From assembly GCF_011397635.1 (NCBI RefSeq), contig NC_064756.1, positions 15,290,317 through 15,354,316 of the forward strand: a stretch of 64,000 bases of DNA, in the 5' to 3' direction. Within the stretch, counting starts at the first letter, position 1; each line of letters opens with the position of its first letter. Source of the DNA: Epinephelus fuscoguttatus. Taxonomy: Eukaryota > Chordata > Actinopteri > Perciformes > Serranidae. Positions 1 through 12,100 of this stretch are shown in pieces. The notes under the pieces were generated by a model that was given only the letters and a program-made list of their open reading frames with translations, was not told the DNA's origin and searched no databases. Made by a program: the position numbers and the translations under genes.

Positions 1-402
1 CAAAAAATGACTACAAGGAGACAAAAAAGAATCGACAAAGAGGTTCAAAATAATAAAAAAAAATGATTTCAAGGAGTCAGAAAGAGACTACAGAGGTTCA
101 AAACAGATGCAGACACATAAATGACCATGAAGAGACATAAAATGACTTCAAAGAGACAGAGAGAAACTACAAAGATATTCAAAATGACGACGAAGAGATG
201 TAAAATGACTAGAGAGACACACACATGACCATGAAGAGACATACAATTACTTCAAAGAGACAGAAAGCAAGTACAAGAGATTTAGAATGACTATAAAGAG
301 ACACAAAACAATTACAAAAACTAGGAAGACAATCACAGACACAAAGGACCACAAAGAGACGCAAAACGACAACAAAAAGCTGCTCAAAAACTAAAATGTC
401 TG
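1..402. repeat. Degenerate minisatellite (AAAGAGACA-type)
   Basis: Purine-rich tandem repeat made of imperfect units built around AAAGAGACA followed by CAAAATGAC or similar words, recurring roughly every 18-40 bases. It runs from the window edge to about 402, so its left end is not seen. No coding potential is apparent. Confidence 0.75.
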
Positions 403-1060
403 TGTCTTACTGCTATGGAGGAGAGATGTACGAGCCACCTACATGTATATGCCCAGAGACACCATGGTCTTATGTCTGCCCATGGATGCAGGGGTGGCCA
501 GCTGTAGGAAGAGAGAAAGTGACCATGGGATATGGGCCAGCTTTTTTAGCTTTTCTGGGCCCAGGACGACTCCCCTATGTCAGACAACTGACTGCTGAGC
601 TTGGCCAAGACAGGACGGCTCTAACAATCCATCACCATATCCATCGATCCCCTCCAAGCAACCTTGGATCTAGAGGAGCAAATTAAGGATGAGTACCTAC
701 TGAGAGAAGCAAGTGGCAGGTAAATACCTGCATGGCAGTTCCTGTGGATAGTTACATGGCATGGGCATCCACAGGATACAACAAAAACAGGACTCACCTC
801 AATGCAATGACAGAAAAACGATATTATCGGCAGGATATTGGGTTTGACGCCTGACCAGTACCTGACCCAACTACACATTAACATATTCAAGTCAATATGA
901 GCACCAAAGCTCAAGTGACCAACAACACAAAGCCTGCAGCTAGAAAACAGCAGCCCACAATGCGCTGTCCTCGCAAACTTCCAGCTAACAAATACATAAA
1001 ACTATAATTATCAAATAAATGTATACCGGAGTAGAAGTTCTCTGCTTTTAATTTCAGCGC
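403..1060. other. Intergenic stretch upstream of mff, no gene seen
   Basis: No open frame here resembles a known protein and no splice-bounded exon was found. Short frames on both strands (396-686 plus, 621-914 minus) overlap each other and look like chance. The stretch separates the minisatellite from the mff promoter. Confidence 0.5.
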
Positions 1061-1064
1061 TTGG

Positions 1065-1110
1065 TAACGCGACGTCACTTCCTCCTGAGTGTTGGTACTT
1101 CCTGTTTGGG
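1065..1110 (+). promoter_or_regulatory. Putative mff promoter with CRE-like and ETS-like sites
   Basis: GACGTCAC at 1071-1078 matches a cAMP response element core closely. It is followed directly by CTTCCT, and ACTTCCTG lies near 1097, both ETS/NRF2-type cores on the minus strand. A first non-coding exon can be inferred to end at 1299 (AAAG then gtaag). The motifs are seen in the sequence; their use as promoter elements is inference. Confidence 0.4.
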
Positions 1111-1949
1111 ACAGACAGCGGAAGAAGAGAGGAGGTTCCTCTCTTGTATATTAGAAGGAGATGCCTAACAGCTACATCATCTGTAATACCTGCACTTAAC
1201 CGTACTATTCTGAGTATATTAAGAGGTTTTATTTCTGTCAGTATTTAATTGATAAATTATTCTTCGGAAAGGAAGCTAACCGTCACAACAGACCTAAAGG
1301 TAAGAAACTGAAACTACCGCGCTAGCTTGTAATGGCGCTAACGTTTTGTCTGTCTGTCAAATCAAAACTAACGTTAGCTTCAGCTTCTTTTTGTTGTGAC
1401 GTAAGAAGTCCTAACAGCTGCTAAAATCACTGAGCTAGTGTTTATTGTTGTTCAAATAACCACTGTGTTAGCTACACTAGCGTAATAAGCATCATTGTTG
1501 ATGTTAGCATTATGTTAGCATCTGTGGTATAGAATTATAATGTCCTGGAAAGCAGAAGCTGCAGCTCGTATCTAATACAAGTCAAGATTGCTGCCAAATT
1601 TGTGCATGTAACCTCCCTTTGTTTCCCTCTGCAAAGTCAGAAGGCACCAAGTTATGATCATATGATTGTGTCACGAGAAATGTTCCATCTTTCCTCCTGC
1701 CTGCAGCTCTTAAGCTGCACTATTAATTTTTCAAGGAGATTCTTAAAGAGATTTCTGTTTTGTGATCTGTGTAGTAGCTGCAGTTTGATGAGATATAGCA
1801 GCAGGTATGCAGCATAACAAGTTCAACAAGACTAAAACTGAAACAAACAGACACAGGTGTCTCATGTTGACATGCTCTCTGCCCTTTGTGACCTTTTTGT
1901 GGCTGACAGTTAGCTCTGTGTTGCTGAACAAATCCTTCCTCACAGCAAA

Positions 1950-4900
1950 ATGAACGGAGCAGCCTTCCCTTCCCCTACGGCGGAGATGGCGGAGATGAAC
2001 CGTATCCAGTATGAGCTGGAGTACACAGAGGGGATCAGCCAAAGGATGCGCATCCCTGAGATGCTCAAAGTGGCTCCTCACCCCCGCGAGGACCCTAATC
2101 TTGGATCTCAGGAGGTCCCCCACAGTGTCATAATGCAGGTCCCAGAGAGAATTGTGATTGCAGGTTAGTATGGTGTGAAGCATTCATTCTTTGTAGGGCT
2201 GTGTTTTCAGTGTTGTCCAAAGTCTTTATCACAATAAAACTTTGCACAACATCGATGCCAGTCAGCTGACTGTAATATACATATTATGTGGCTTGTTATT
2301 ACCATTAACAGATACTAGCTGTCCTTGTTATCAGTGGCTCAGGACTTTGTTGTGTCATGTATTTAACACTGAAAATGAAACAAAAGACATCAGGCACACT
2401 TGGTTCACTATACATGTGAAGCATCAGCATCAGTTTCTCATTCACACCTTTCTTTGTCAGGGGACAGTAATGATCCCCAGTTTCAAAGACCCAGAGACCT
2501 TGACCTTATCCAGTCAACACCACTAGAAACCCTATCACTGAAGACTCCACCCAGAGTGCTCACCCTCAGTGATCGGCCCCTGGACTTCCTGGAAGAGGAT
2601 CAGCGGGCGGCTCCAGACAGCGAGGAGGTGGTAAGCTATAAAACAACAAGGACACTGCATTAAATCCATTTATTGGCCTAAAAAATTTCCCTAAAGTAAA
2701 CCATAACCTGAATTAATCAGTTGTTGTTGTTTTTTGTAGATGCGGCCCCTTGCACGAGTACGACGGGAGCGTTCAGCCAGTGAGAATGCAGCTGCCCGTC
2801 ATAGCACTCAGCTGATGCGCAATGACTCTGCGTGAGTATTGAATATGACATCATTAGCTTGCTACCAGCTCCATCTTATCTCCTATGTGCATGCATTAGC
2901 ATCTTTCTTTTGGTCCTGTGTCCTCTGTGTCCCTTTGTCGTTGTGATGTAGCTGGCTGTTTGTTGTCGTGAGCTTTTTGGGGTGAGATCTTTGCTGCTCT
3001 CAGTGTCAATTCAGAATTTAGCTGTTTTTGTCACCGACACTAATCCATTAACAACATGACTGATGTACTAATCAGTTTTGATTTTATCATTTCCCAGTTT
3101 TGAATTGTTTGACTTTAGGATTACTGGAAAGGGATAGAAAATATAATTTTTTGGTGTAGAAACCAACTCACTCTCCGCTCAGCAACACTTCAGGATTCAA
3201 AGGGAAACACAATAGAAAACCAGTAAAGGAAAATGGTGAATTACCTGAATTAGTTTTACAGTGTGCACCCACTTCACACTATGTTTGGTCTGTAGCTTTA
3301 ATATGTAGGTAGAAAATTATAAATATTAGATTAGGATTTTCATATATTATCAGTTTGATAATTATACAGCAAAATATACTTCATGTCCTGGTCACTGTCC
3401 TCAGCACAACTGCATGTGACGTCCTGTTTCTATTGAAGTCGCCACAAGAACAAGCAAGAGGTCTTGAGTAATGTAATCAAGATTGTCATCATTTGCTTGT
3501 CAGTGCCTTTAGTTTATGTTTTTGTTTGCTTTTTTGTTGGGTGTATTATGTGTTAGTAAAGCAGTGTTGGTGGTTGGCAGGTCACTCGGTTGCAATTTTT
3601 ACAAAGTCAGTGAAGTTGAGGACAGTTTCTTTTCCTTATTTTTCTCCCTCTCCTTCCTCCTTCCTTTCTTTCCTCTGTTGTCTTTTTCTTCCCTTTCCCT
3701 CTGAATTGGCTGCTCTTAATGGTGGGCACTGAGCAGTGCGACCCCGTCCCCCCCAGCCACTGTCCACCCTTGCCCCTCTCTCACCGTGACTGAAGAAGAA
3801 CACAACCTGTACAGCGCTAGCGGTGTTCTATCTTTCATCCAGTCCACTACACGTCGGGCCTACCAGCAGGTCCTGGAGGTCTTGGATGAGAACCCTCGCA
3901 GGTGACCTCTCGATCATCCGGTCTTGTTTTGCTTATTAGATATTGGTCACAGAGGGCAATACTGACTGCACCAGTTGTTTTTTCTTCCTCAAAGTCACAT
4001 TAAAGCTACTTTGATTTCTGCTCCTCAGCACCCTGTTGTTAGAGGAAGGGGAGTGGTGTTTCTGAAATGTAAAAGTTGTTAGAAGGCCTAGAAGTGTTTA
4101 TGTGGTAGGCTCAATCATTACACGACCATTTCTAACTGACTATCTGCAGCATTCAATAACAATATTAATGCAGCATGTATTAATCAAAATGTAAAATGTA
4201 GCCATATTTCCTCATGTGCCGTTTACATCTGTGGCTTTTCTTAAGAGTTTGGTCAAGTAGTAGCTGTTGAACCTGTCTTCAGGTGGAAGTGGTGGTGGGA
4301 GGTGTATTTGTTTAAGTTGTACAAGGCCTTGTCGACCATTTTAAAGAGGACCCATTATGTTCATTTTCAGGTTCATACTTGTTTTTGAGTTTCTACTAGA
4401 ACACATTGACGTGCTTTAATGGTAAAAAAAAAGCTATCTCTGCTGGAACATCCATAATCACCCTCTGTCTGAGACGCTCCATTTTAGGGCCTGTCTCTTA
4501 AAGCCCCGCTCCTGAAAAAGCCATCTACTCTGACTAGTCAGCGTTTCTGGGTCTACCATATCTCAGGGTCTCTGAAATTCAGTCATTGCAGTCGGGGGAA
4601 TGACTGCAAAGGAGAATAGCGTCTCTTTTTAACGTGAAAAATCACCAATAAAAGCTATTAAACACAACTGAACACGGCCCAGCAGGAATATGATCCGAAA
4701 TGGGGGAGAACCCGTTTCCCTGACATTAGCACGTAGCTTCATGTAACAGTGTAGGCTACGTAGTGTTAACTAACGATGATGTCATACTGTCGCCAGAGTA
4801 GAAAAGGCTTTGGAAACAGGCCCTGTGTTGCTACATTAATAGTTTGTAACGCTATAAGACACAATACAGAAAAGCATAATAGGTCCCCTTTAAATTTAGA

Positions 4901-5984
4901 TTTAACTTTGGAAGTTTGTTTGTTGTATTAGGAAAACCTGTAAACAACCCGCACAGCACATGAATCCATTTTAAAGGTTTTATTTCAGAGCAAAAAGAAC
5001 TGTCATACACTGTTCATACACTGCCAACTTCAGAAATTTGATTGATAAAACTTTCTTCCACATTCTTATCCTCATGTCAGGTAGAGAAGAGCTTCTTGAA
5101 AAACAAAGCAATAGAATTTTTGTGATCTGTTTTTGAAGGATAATGAAATAATAATAATAATAATAATAATAATGATAATAATAATAATATGAGAGCACTT
5201 AAATGAGTGTTAAAATAGACGTGAAAAGGTATAGAAACTTTAGCCTTTTGGGTTCTGGGACAACACAAAAAGTGTAGTTATGTGAACTACATGCGAGGTG
5301 TGTGCATGTGTGCAACACTGTGCCATGTGTTTGTTGCTCTATCTCTTATTTTTCCCTTTTCCCGATCCTGTCTTTCCCCACCTCTGTAGCAAACCATCAC
5401 TGCGAGGGGGGTCGGCTTCGAGCTCCAACCCCCTGCATGACTCCAGGTAACTTCACCTGGCACTTCACCTTCATTCTGATCCTTTGTCCTTCTCCGCATC
5501 TTTTCCTACCTTCCATTCCCATTGCAGGTCAAGAAATAAGGTTAAGCCTCGGTAGAAAAATTAAAATTAGGTTGCTATTCTTAGACACCAAATATGTGCT
5601 ACTGTAATTAACACTCTGTTGTGGTTGAGTTATGTAATTCTCAAAGTGACTGCTCTCTTTTCCAGGCTTGCGTTAACAACATATGAAGCTGCGCTGGACG
5701 GGGGGCCTGATGACATGACTGTGGTTGATGCAACAACGCTTCGACGCCAGGTTAGTTCTTAATACAAACACTACCTCCATCTTGTGGCACAGAAGCCAAT
5801 GGTGGAAGCTCTGTGACTGAGAAAATTATTATTTTTTATTATTTATCTATAGCTCATCAAGTTGAACCGGAGACTCCAACATTTGGAAGAGGAAAACAAG
5901 GAGCGTGCAAAGCGAGAGATGATCCTGTACTCGGTCACTGTAGCTTTCTGGCTCGTCAACACTTGGGTGTGGTTGCGACGTTAA
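1950..5984 (+). CDS. mff: Mitochondrial fission factor, 304 aa, 7 coding exons
   Basis: Tail-anchored outer mitochondrial (and peroxisomal) membrane receptor that recruits the dynamin GTPase Drp1 for fission. Exons: 1950-2163, 2461-2630, 2740-2831, 3737-3901, 5390-5446, 5666-5750, 5853-5984; all joins are GT-AG and in frame. The N-terminus (MNGAAFPSPTAEMAEMNR, then a QYELEYTEGISQRMR stretch) is the conserved Drp1-binding part. Ser140 (RERSASEN) and Ser158 (MRNDS) align with the two AMPK sites I recall in human MFF. A coiled-coil (about 262-282, RRLQHLEEENKERAKRE) precedes a membrane helix at about 285-302 that ends in LRR. A 5' UTR exon ends at 1299. A piggyBac-type MITE sits in the intron after exon 4. 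Mammalian MFF has extra alternative exons; the exon at 5390-5446 could be one, but I did not find others. Confidence 0.95.
4341..4893. mobile_element. piggyBac-type MITE flanked by TTAA
   Basis: The left end TTAAAGAGGACCCATTATG and the right end read on the minus strand, TTAAAGGGGACCTATTATG, are terminal inverted repeats differing at two positions. Each begins with the TTAA that piggyBac elements duplicate on insertion. The 553-bp interior has no long frame, so this is a non-autonomous copy. It lies in an mff intron. Similar repeats are common in teleosts (from memory). Confidence 0.8.
5146..5190. repeat. (AAT)n microsatellite
   Basis: Run of AAT triplets with one interruption (AATGAT), in the mff intron between exons 4 and 5. 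Confidence 0.9.
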
Positions 5985-6420
5985 TGCCGACCTGTATTTC
6001 TGCCATCACCGTGACAGAAGAACGTATATCCCTTATTCTATGTGTCAAATTTTAGCTACTCGCTGCACTCAGTCCCTGTGTGAGGACAACCTTTACACGT
6101 GTGTACAAGGCCTGCTGTGCACAGGGCTTATATTTTGATTTGGTTTATTTAATACATGTACAGTTTTATTTTTTTACTCTTATTTCATCCTGTCTAATGT
6201 TTTCTCATGTTTTTTGTTTTGTTTTTTTATTACAGATCTTCTTGCTCGATGCTAAGCATGACTTGTTGTAAATATTTGTTCACGTCACCTAAAGCTTTGG
6301 AAAGATGTCGTCCAGAGATACAGAAAAGCATAGTTTACCGAGAGAAGTGGAGCTGCAGTGTGGAGATGTAACATGTTGAATATTTATTGGGGAGAGAGTA
6401 ATATGTGACTTGAACTGAGG

Positions 6421-6428
6421 ATTAAAAT
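6421..6428 (+). other. Possible mff poly(A) signal
   Basis: ATTAAA, the commonest variant of AATAAA, lies about 435 bases after the mff stop codon. It would end the transcript about 200 bases short of the converging dnaaf1 signal. No better canonical signal was seen in this interval. Confidence 0.35.
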
Positions 6429-6619
6429 ACAATTTAGGAAAACCATACATATGACATGTTGTCCTGTTTTCATTGGTGCATTAAGTGAAATTCACACATC
6501 ACTATAATATTGCTGTTATGTGAAGAAGGACCATGAATTAACGTTTTTTTATTTTTAAATGTTATTAACACTAGTTATGGGGGGGTATTTTTGCCTTAAG
6601 GAGAAGAATACCATTGAAC

Positions 6620-6925
6620 AGTTCATGTAAGATTTATTCTGTTTTTTCACAGTCTAACAATTAACCATATGAACAAAGTGGCTTTGAAACTCTTTACATT
6701 TCATTATAACAATAACCACTAAATATAATTTTAAAAATTACAGCATTTAAAGAAAAAGATTATATTAGGAAACAACAGTTCATGTAAGATGTAACCTGTT
6801 TTCTAATAATTAACAACCATATAAACAAAACGGCTCCAAATTCTGTAACAAATATGCACATGCATGAATTATATTTCACTGTAACAATAACCTCTAAATA
6901 TTCATTTTTAAAATCAAAGCTGTGC
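6620..6925. repeat. Two-copy tandem duplication of about 155 bp
   Basis: The stretch beginning GTTCATGTAAGAT at about 6620 recurs at about 6778. The copies share AATTAAC, CATATGAACAAA/CATATAAACAAA, GTGGCT/ACGGCT, and the AACAATAACC followed by CTAAATAT words, in the same order. Divergence is substantial, so the duplication is old. It lies in the dnaaf1 3' UTR. Confidence 0.65.
6633..6638 (-). other. Likely dnaaf1 poly(A) signal
   Basis: TTTATT on the plus strand reads AATAAA on the dnaaf1 strand, about 405 bases past its stop codon. It lies in the left copy of the local tandem duplication. Confidence 0.5.
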
Positions 6926-7043
6926 CCTGATTGGGCTTCTCACAGCCTCACATGACCAGCATTAGGACATTTCATTTGGGGTGTGTCCTGTGAGACTAGT
7001 TTGTCACTTTAATCAGACAAAAATGCTTCAAAACTTCAGAGCA

Positions 7044-8916
7044 TCAGTCCAGCTCCTCAATCAGGCAGCGTGGTGGAGAAGAGGTTTGGTTTGTTACGGA
7101 CTTTCCAACAATGTCACCAATGCATGGCTCAGGGTTATCCTCATCTTCTGGATACACCAATGATGAAGACTTGGCACAGACCCCAGCTGATTTGTTGCTC
7201 ATTATGAACAGTGAATTTTTATCTGGCCCAAAGGTGGACATGCCCTCACGCTGATTACTGACTGGTTCGCCCTCATCACTGCCTCCTGATATGACCTCTA
7301 TTTTAGGTTTGAACACTTGCTCAGAAGAAAGCATTGCTGTGAAGTCTTCTGTGTCCACATCCTCCAGGTCAGGCAGGTCATCGACACGCAGTGAGAAGTG
7401 TGGTGGAAGGTGAATTGTTTCCAGCTGCTCAGCTTCCTCTAGCTCTGTAACCAGTGGTCCAGGACCATATGCTGGTACAGCGTCGTCTGCCTCAGGAGGA
7501 GCTGCCCTGACCAAAGAAGGTAGCTTCTTTTCAGACTGCTCGCTTGTGCTCTCTGCTTCATTTCTCACAAACTGGATTCCACCAGAGTGGCTGTCATCTA
7601 CATGTTCTGTCTCAAGTATCTGTCCTGCAGAACTCTGTAGCTCTTGTGCTGCGTGCTCTGGATTCACTCCCTCATTGATTTCGCTCACAGGCTGCTTCAT
7701 CTGTGATTTCTCCAGGTTATCGTTCTCTAACTGCTCCCTCTGTAAGTCTTGACCTGGCTGCTCTGCTTCCAGATGTTCACAGCTTGGCTGATGCAAGAAC
7801 TCTTCATGGGCGTCCAGGCAGTCCTGCATGAAGGCTTGAATCGTCTCTCCTTTTGATGAAGTCACAATCTGGGTGTCATGGTCCTCACTCTGAGTCTCAG
7901 TTGCCCCTGAAATGAAACAGACTGGTTAAAAAAAAGCAAATCATTTACTCTATGTATGTGCACAAGGGTGGTAAAGTTTAAAACTGTTCACCTTTCTCAT
8001 GTAGCTCTCGAATGCGTCGTCTTTCCAGGGCTGCCTCTCGAATCTTCGCTATGCCATCCAAGCTGTCCTGAATTTTCCTCCTCTCTCGCGTCTCCCATTG
8101 CTCCCTCTCTTTCCGCTCCCCTTCCAGACCTCCCACCGCCCATGCCTCTGCACACGCCCGGTCTTTGGGGAACACGGGGTAATCATCCAGAAAGGTGAGC
8201 TGCTTGAGACGCACAATCATGGTCTTCCTGTAGTTTGGGATTTTTTTCACCACCTCATTTCCACTTAGATTTAGCACCCGCAGCTCTGGCAAAGCCTCAA
8301 GCACAAGAAGGATCTCAGGGTCATTTAACAGATTGTGAGACAAGTCCAGCACACTGATTTCTAGACACTGACTCAGATGCTCAATGTCCCCCGCTGTCTC
8401 CAGCTTGTTATGTGAAATCTGCAGAGTGCACAGGTCAGGGAGGCAGGAGAGGTTCTCAATGGTGCGTATGTAGTTGTTGGACACATTGAGGGTGCCGAGC
8501 TTTTTCAGAGGTTCAAGGTTTTCCAGCTTGTAGATCAAGTTCTGCTGAAGGAACAAGCAGCGCAGATCAGTCTGGGCATCCAAGTTCTCAATGCGTTGAA
8601 TGCCATTGCTTTGCAGCCAGAGACACTTCAGACCTGTGTACTCCTCTAGGTTCTCAATGGCGAGAAAGCCTTTGTAATGCAGGTATAGTGTGTCATTCAG
8701 GCAAGGTGTGTAGTACAGTTTGTTCTCCTTACAGTGGTCTTTCAGGAACTTCTTGGTCATTCGTGGACCTGAATATTTTTCCTTTGTCTCCTGCGGGTTT
8801 TTGTTATTTTCCTCGCTTTCTTCAGCTCCATCCTTCATCACGGCATCTCCGCATCCCGCATGAGTCGCTTTCACTACTTTATTTCCCGTCGTTTCTTGGA
8901 CTTCAGGAGTGGACAT
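7044..8916 (-). CDS. dnaaf1: Dynein axonemal assembly factor 1 (LRRC50), 595 aa
   Basis: Cytoplasmic leucine-rich-repeat protein needed to pre-assemble ciliary dynein arms; its loss causes primary ciliary dyskinesia in humans and cysts in fish. Exons 8916-7992 and 7906-7044, one GT-AG intron, phase 1. The start is the ATG at 8916 (MSTPEVQ); an in-frame TTG two codons upstream is not a likely start. After a hydrophilic N-terminus, the family block [18 protein letters not shown] starts at about residue 52. About six SDS22-like LRRs follow (75-225), then the LRR cap with [18 protein letters not shown] (243-260) and a charged helix rich in Arg and Glu. The second exon encodes the acidic low-complexity C-tail. 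Length fits fish orthologs (human is about 725). Having only two coding exons is odd: as I recall the human gene has about twelve. Confidence 0.93.
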
Positions 8917-9184
8917 CGCCAAAAATATATCAAACTAAAAAGCAGAAGAAATAAAAACAATCTATTCTTACTTTGTATCTGTATTTCAGCGAGTTATAAG
9001 ATGTATATTCCTGTAAACTTCACTCGACAGTCCGCTCTGCAAGCTAACGTTAGTAAACGTTTATGTTTGTTTCCATGGTAACTTGCGTTCTTGGTTGCGT
9101 TGGGAACGACTTGCCTAGCCGGATGTTGTTTCTTGTTCCCGGGCGGACCGTTTTCGCCGTTGCACTCAGATGTCAGTGGTCAAC
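8917..9184. promoter_or_regulatory. Bidirectional promoter region dnaaf1/mrpl44
   Basis: Only 268 bases separate the two start codons, which point away from each other, so both 5' UTRs and the core promoters must fit here or overlap. The region is moderately GC-rich on the mrpl44 side and lacks an obvious TATA box. It contains the X-box-like motif listed separately. Bidirectional use is inferred from geometry. Confidence 0.7.
9069..9082. promoter_or_regulatory. RFX X-box-like motif upstream of dnaaf1
   Basis: GTTTCCATGGTAAC. The right half GGTAAC matches RGYAAC fully and the left half GTTTCC matches GTNRCC at five of six positions, with a 2-base spacer. RFX factors activate ciliary genes through such sites. 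It lies 153 bases upstream of the dnaaf1 start and 103 upstream of that of mrpl44. Occupancy is inference. Confidence 0.6.
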
Positions 9185-12100
9185 ATGGCGTCCGGATTCA
9201 TATTAAATCGTGGTGCGCTGACATTAGGAATTCACTGCCGGCGTGTTTGCAGAAATATAACTTTAACTCAGGTCAGAGAGAAGAAGAGATGGATGAAAAC
9301 GTACACATACCTCATGGCGAAGAAGTTAAAGCTGGAAGGACCTCCGCCACCCAAGCCACGGTGAGGCTAACGCTAGCTAACACTAGAGAACATCTCAAGG
9401 CCATTATCAGTGTATATGATATGTTGGCCAATATGCGTTTATTCATGTTAGCCGAATAAGTAGGCTTGGTTTATAAATTCGTATAGTTGCGTCACACAAA
9501 TTGCCAATGCAGACTTGTTTAGCAGGGCGCGTGCTGTTGCTATTCACACAGTTTTTCAAGTGGACCCAGGAGCGGTATGTTAGCTAGCCATAACTGTTCC
9601 TTTGCACAGGTGAAGGAAAGTCTGCCTCCTCTCTAGCCTCACTGTGTACCTCTCATTTTATTACCATAATAATATTTCTCAGAGTAATTTGAACCATTAA
9701 GTTTTGCTTGTAATCCTTTAAGACACTTTTCTCCTCCTCCTGATGGTACAAAAACTATTAATGAATGAACTTTTAATGCATGCATGAACTTTATTTATAT
9801 AACACCTGCTTTACAATTCAGCTGCAGAGAAAAACAGCAAAGATATAAAGCCATACAATTGTACAACACTCATTCAAGGAGAAATTAGAAGAAAATATAA
9901 ATTCTCCAATCAATAATTAATTAAGATACATATTAAGAATATTACAACAGATAGCTGCTAGTGATAGGCTATATGAAAAAAGATATGTATTGAGTCATCA
10001 TTTAAAACTGTCCACTGAGCCAGCAAGTCTAAAAGAAGGCATGGTGTTCCATATTTTTGGGGATTAGTAGCTAAAAGAAGCATCCCCAAGGGTTATGTAG
10101 TGACATTAGGAACAGTATATAATATATGTACACCTGTGTATACTATATAGGAGGGAGCGCTGCAATTAAGAGCCTTAAAATCCAGTAAAAGGATTTTAAA
10201 ATCAATTCTAAAAGACACTGGGTGATAGTGTAGGTTGCATAAACCGGGAGTTATAATGGTCTCTGTTTTTAGTTTTTGTTAAAACCCTGGCAGCAGCAGC
10301 ATTCTGAATGGTCTGTAATTTTGCAATGGCAGTTTTAGGTAGGCCAGTGTATAGAGCATTACAGTGGTCAAGACGACTGAGAACAAAAGCATGAACAAGC
10401 TTCTCAGCATCTTGAAGGCCCAGCACAGGTTGCACCTTAGCTGTATTGCGTAATTGGTAAAATGCAGTTTTTGTTAATGGATTAAAATGAGCTTGAGATC
10501 AGAATCTAAAATGACACAGACGTTTCTTACTTGTGTTTTTTTGTGTGTGGCCAGTTGGAGAAGAACAGTTTGGATTTCTTTAAGTTGGGCTGTATGAGGT
10601 ACTTATCCATAGTCAATGTATTACCTACATTAGATGTCAGTAAGCCCCCACTTTGGAAAGCAGACAGGAATCTGACATAGAATCCAAGCAATGTACTGCT
10701 GTGGACGGGGTCAGCAAAAAAAGGTATTTTAGCCACCATAAAAAAAGTCCCACCTGGGGCGTCGGTGGCTTAGTGGCTAGGGCAGGCGCCCCATGTACAA
10801 GGCTGTTGCCGCAGCGGCCTGAGTTCGACTCTTGAATTAATTAGTTAATTTGTGTTATTGTGAGACTTAAGTGAATCTGAACAAACCACTTTAAATGCTG
10901 AAGTCAAGCTGTAACACAAAAAACCTGATAGAGGCAGTGGTAAACCAGCAGCTCCTGTGTTAAGGGTTGTTAAATCACAGTTTTTCTCAATGGAGTTTGG
11001 CTTTGTTGAAAGCAATATAATGGCTTCAGTGGTGAAAATACTCTCAGTATAGCGTATACTTAAACTGATAGTGGTTGTTATAGGTGGGACTTAGCTCAGT
11101 CACACTGCTACTATACATAGGGATTTTTTGAATTACCCAAATGGCACCACTCAGAAGTAATAACCATTTTTGCACATATGTAACACCCAGTTTGGGATCA
11201 GTTCTGTAGAGGAAGTCCTGACTCATAGTTAACACCATGTTCGTCTTTCTTTCAGCTCTCAGCAGCCTAACTGGGATTACCATGCTGAGGTTCAGGCTTT
11301 CAGCACCCGCCTCCACGAGAACTTCTCCCTGGAGGTGCTGAAAACAGCCTTCATCAATCCCTGTTACCTGCAGGCGGAGCAAGAGAGGAGAAAGGAGTTA
11401 GGCATGGACTCTGAGGCCACAGCTCTTGTTCTGAAAGATAATATTCAGCTGAGTGAAAAGGGAGCGGGTTTCACTACAAGCTTCCTGACCGACTGGTGCA
11501 GGGCCAGCTTCCCGAGCCTGCCGAGTGAGGGGGTGGATGGCGTCGTAGGGCACCTCACCAGTTCAGCAGTTGTGACCTATGTAGCAAGAAATCTCGGCAT
11601 CGAAGACCTAACCATGAGTAGAGAATGCCCTGTTCCTGATGATGTGATTTACTCAACATTCATGGCCGTGATCGGAGCTCTACAGGAGAGCAGCGGTGCG
11701 GAGCGAACCGGGTTTTTCCTCAGGGTAAGAGGCTTGCTGCAGATTATTATGGGTACACCTTTTTCTGCTTAAAGAAACTTAACATTTTTCTTTTCCTTCT
11801 CCCCTCTCCGTAGGATTTCCTGGTCACTCAGCTGATAGGGAAGGACTTGTTTGATATGTGGACAGTTGTCAACCCCATGGGATTGTTGGAAGAGGAGCTC
11901 ACTAAGAGGAACGTTCCATTGCCAGAGCCTCGCCTCATCAGGTCTGCTGGAGCCAGTACCGTCCTGCCACTATACTTTGTCGGCTTGTACAGGTACGTGT
12001 ACTGTTGTGGATGCAGTTACCCAAATTACAGCAATTGAAGATGTACATAAGATTGGAATCAGAGCTGATATAGACATAAATTCAAGTTACATTACAAGTT

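Noticed and set aside
396-914. Overlapping short frames near the left edge
   Set aside because: They overlap on opposite strands, match no family and lie beside a minisatellite.
8917-8922. Upstream extension of dnaaf1 by two codons
   Set aside because: It would need a TTG start; the ATG at 8916 is the first true start codon in frame.
9170-9184. Upstream in-frame ATG for mrpl44
   Set aside because: Possible, but its context is weaker and the 9185 start gives the family length; kept only as an alternative.
9091-9459. 122-residue frame overlapping mrpl44 exon 1
   Set aside because: Different frame from the recognised protein and it runs into the intron.
10750-10836. Possible tRNA gene
   Set aside because: A and B boxes are present but no cloverleaf closes; it matches the head of a SINE found elsewhere in the window. 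The same holds for 44640-44720.
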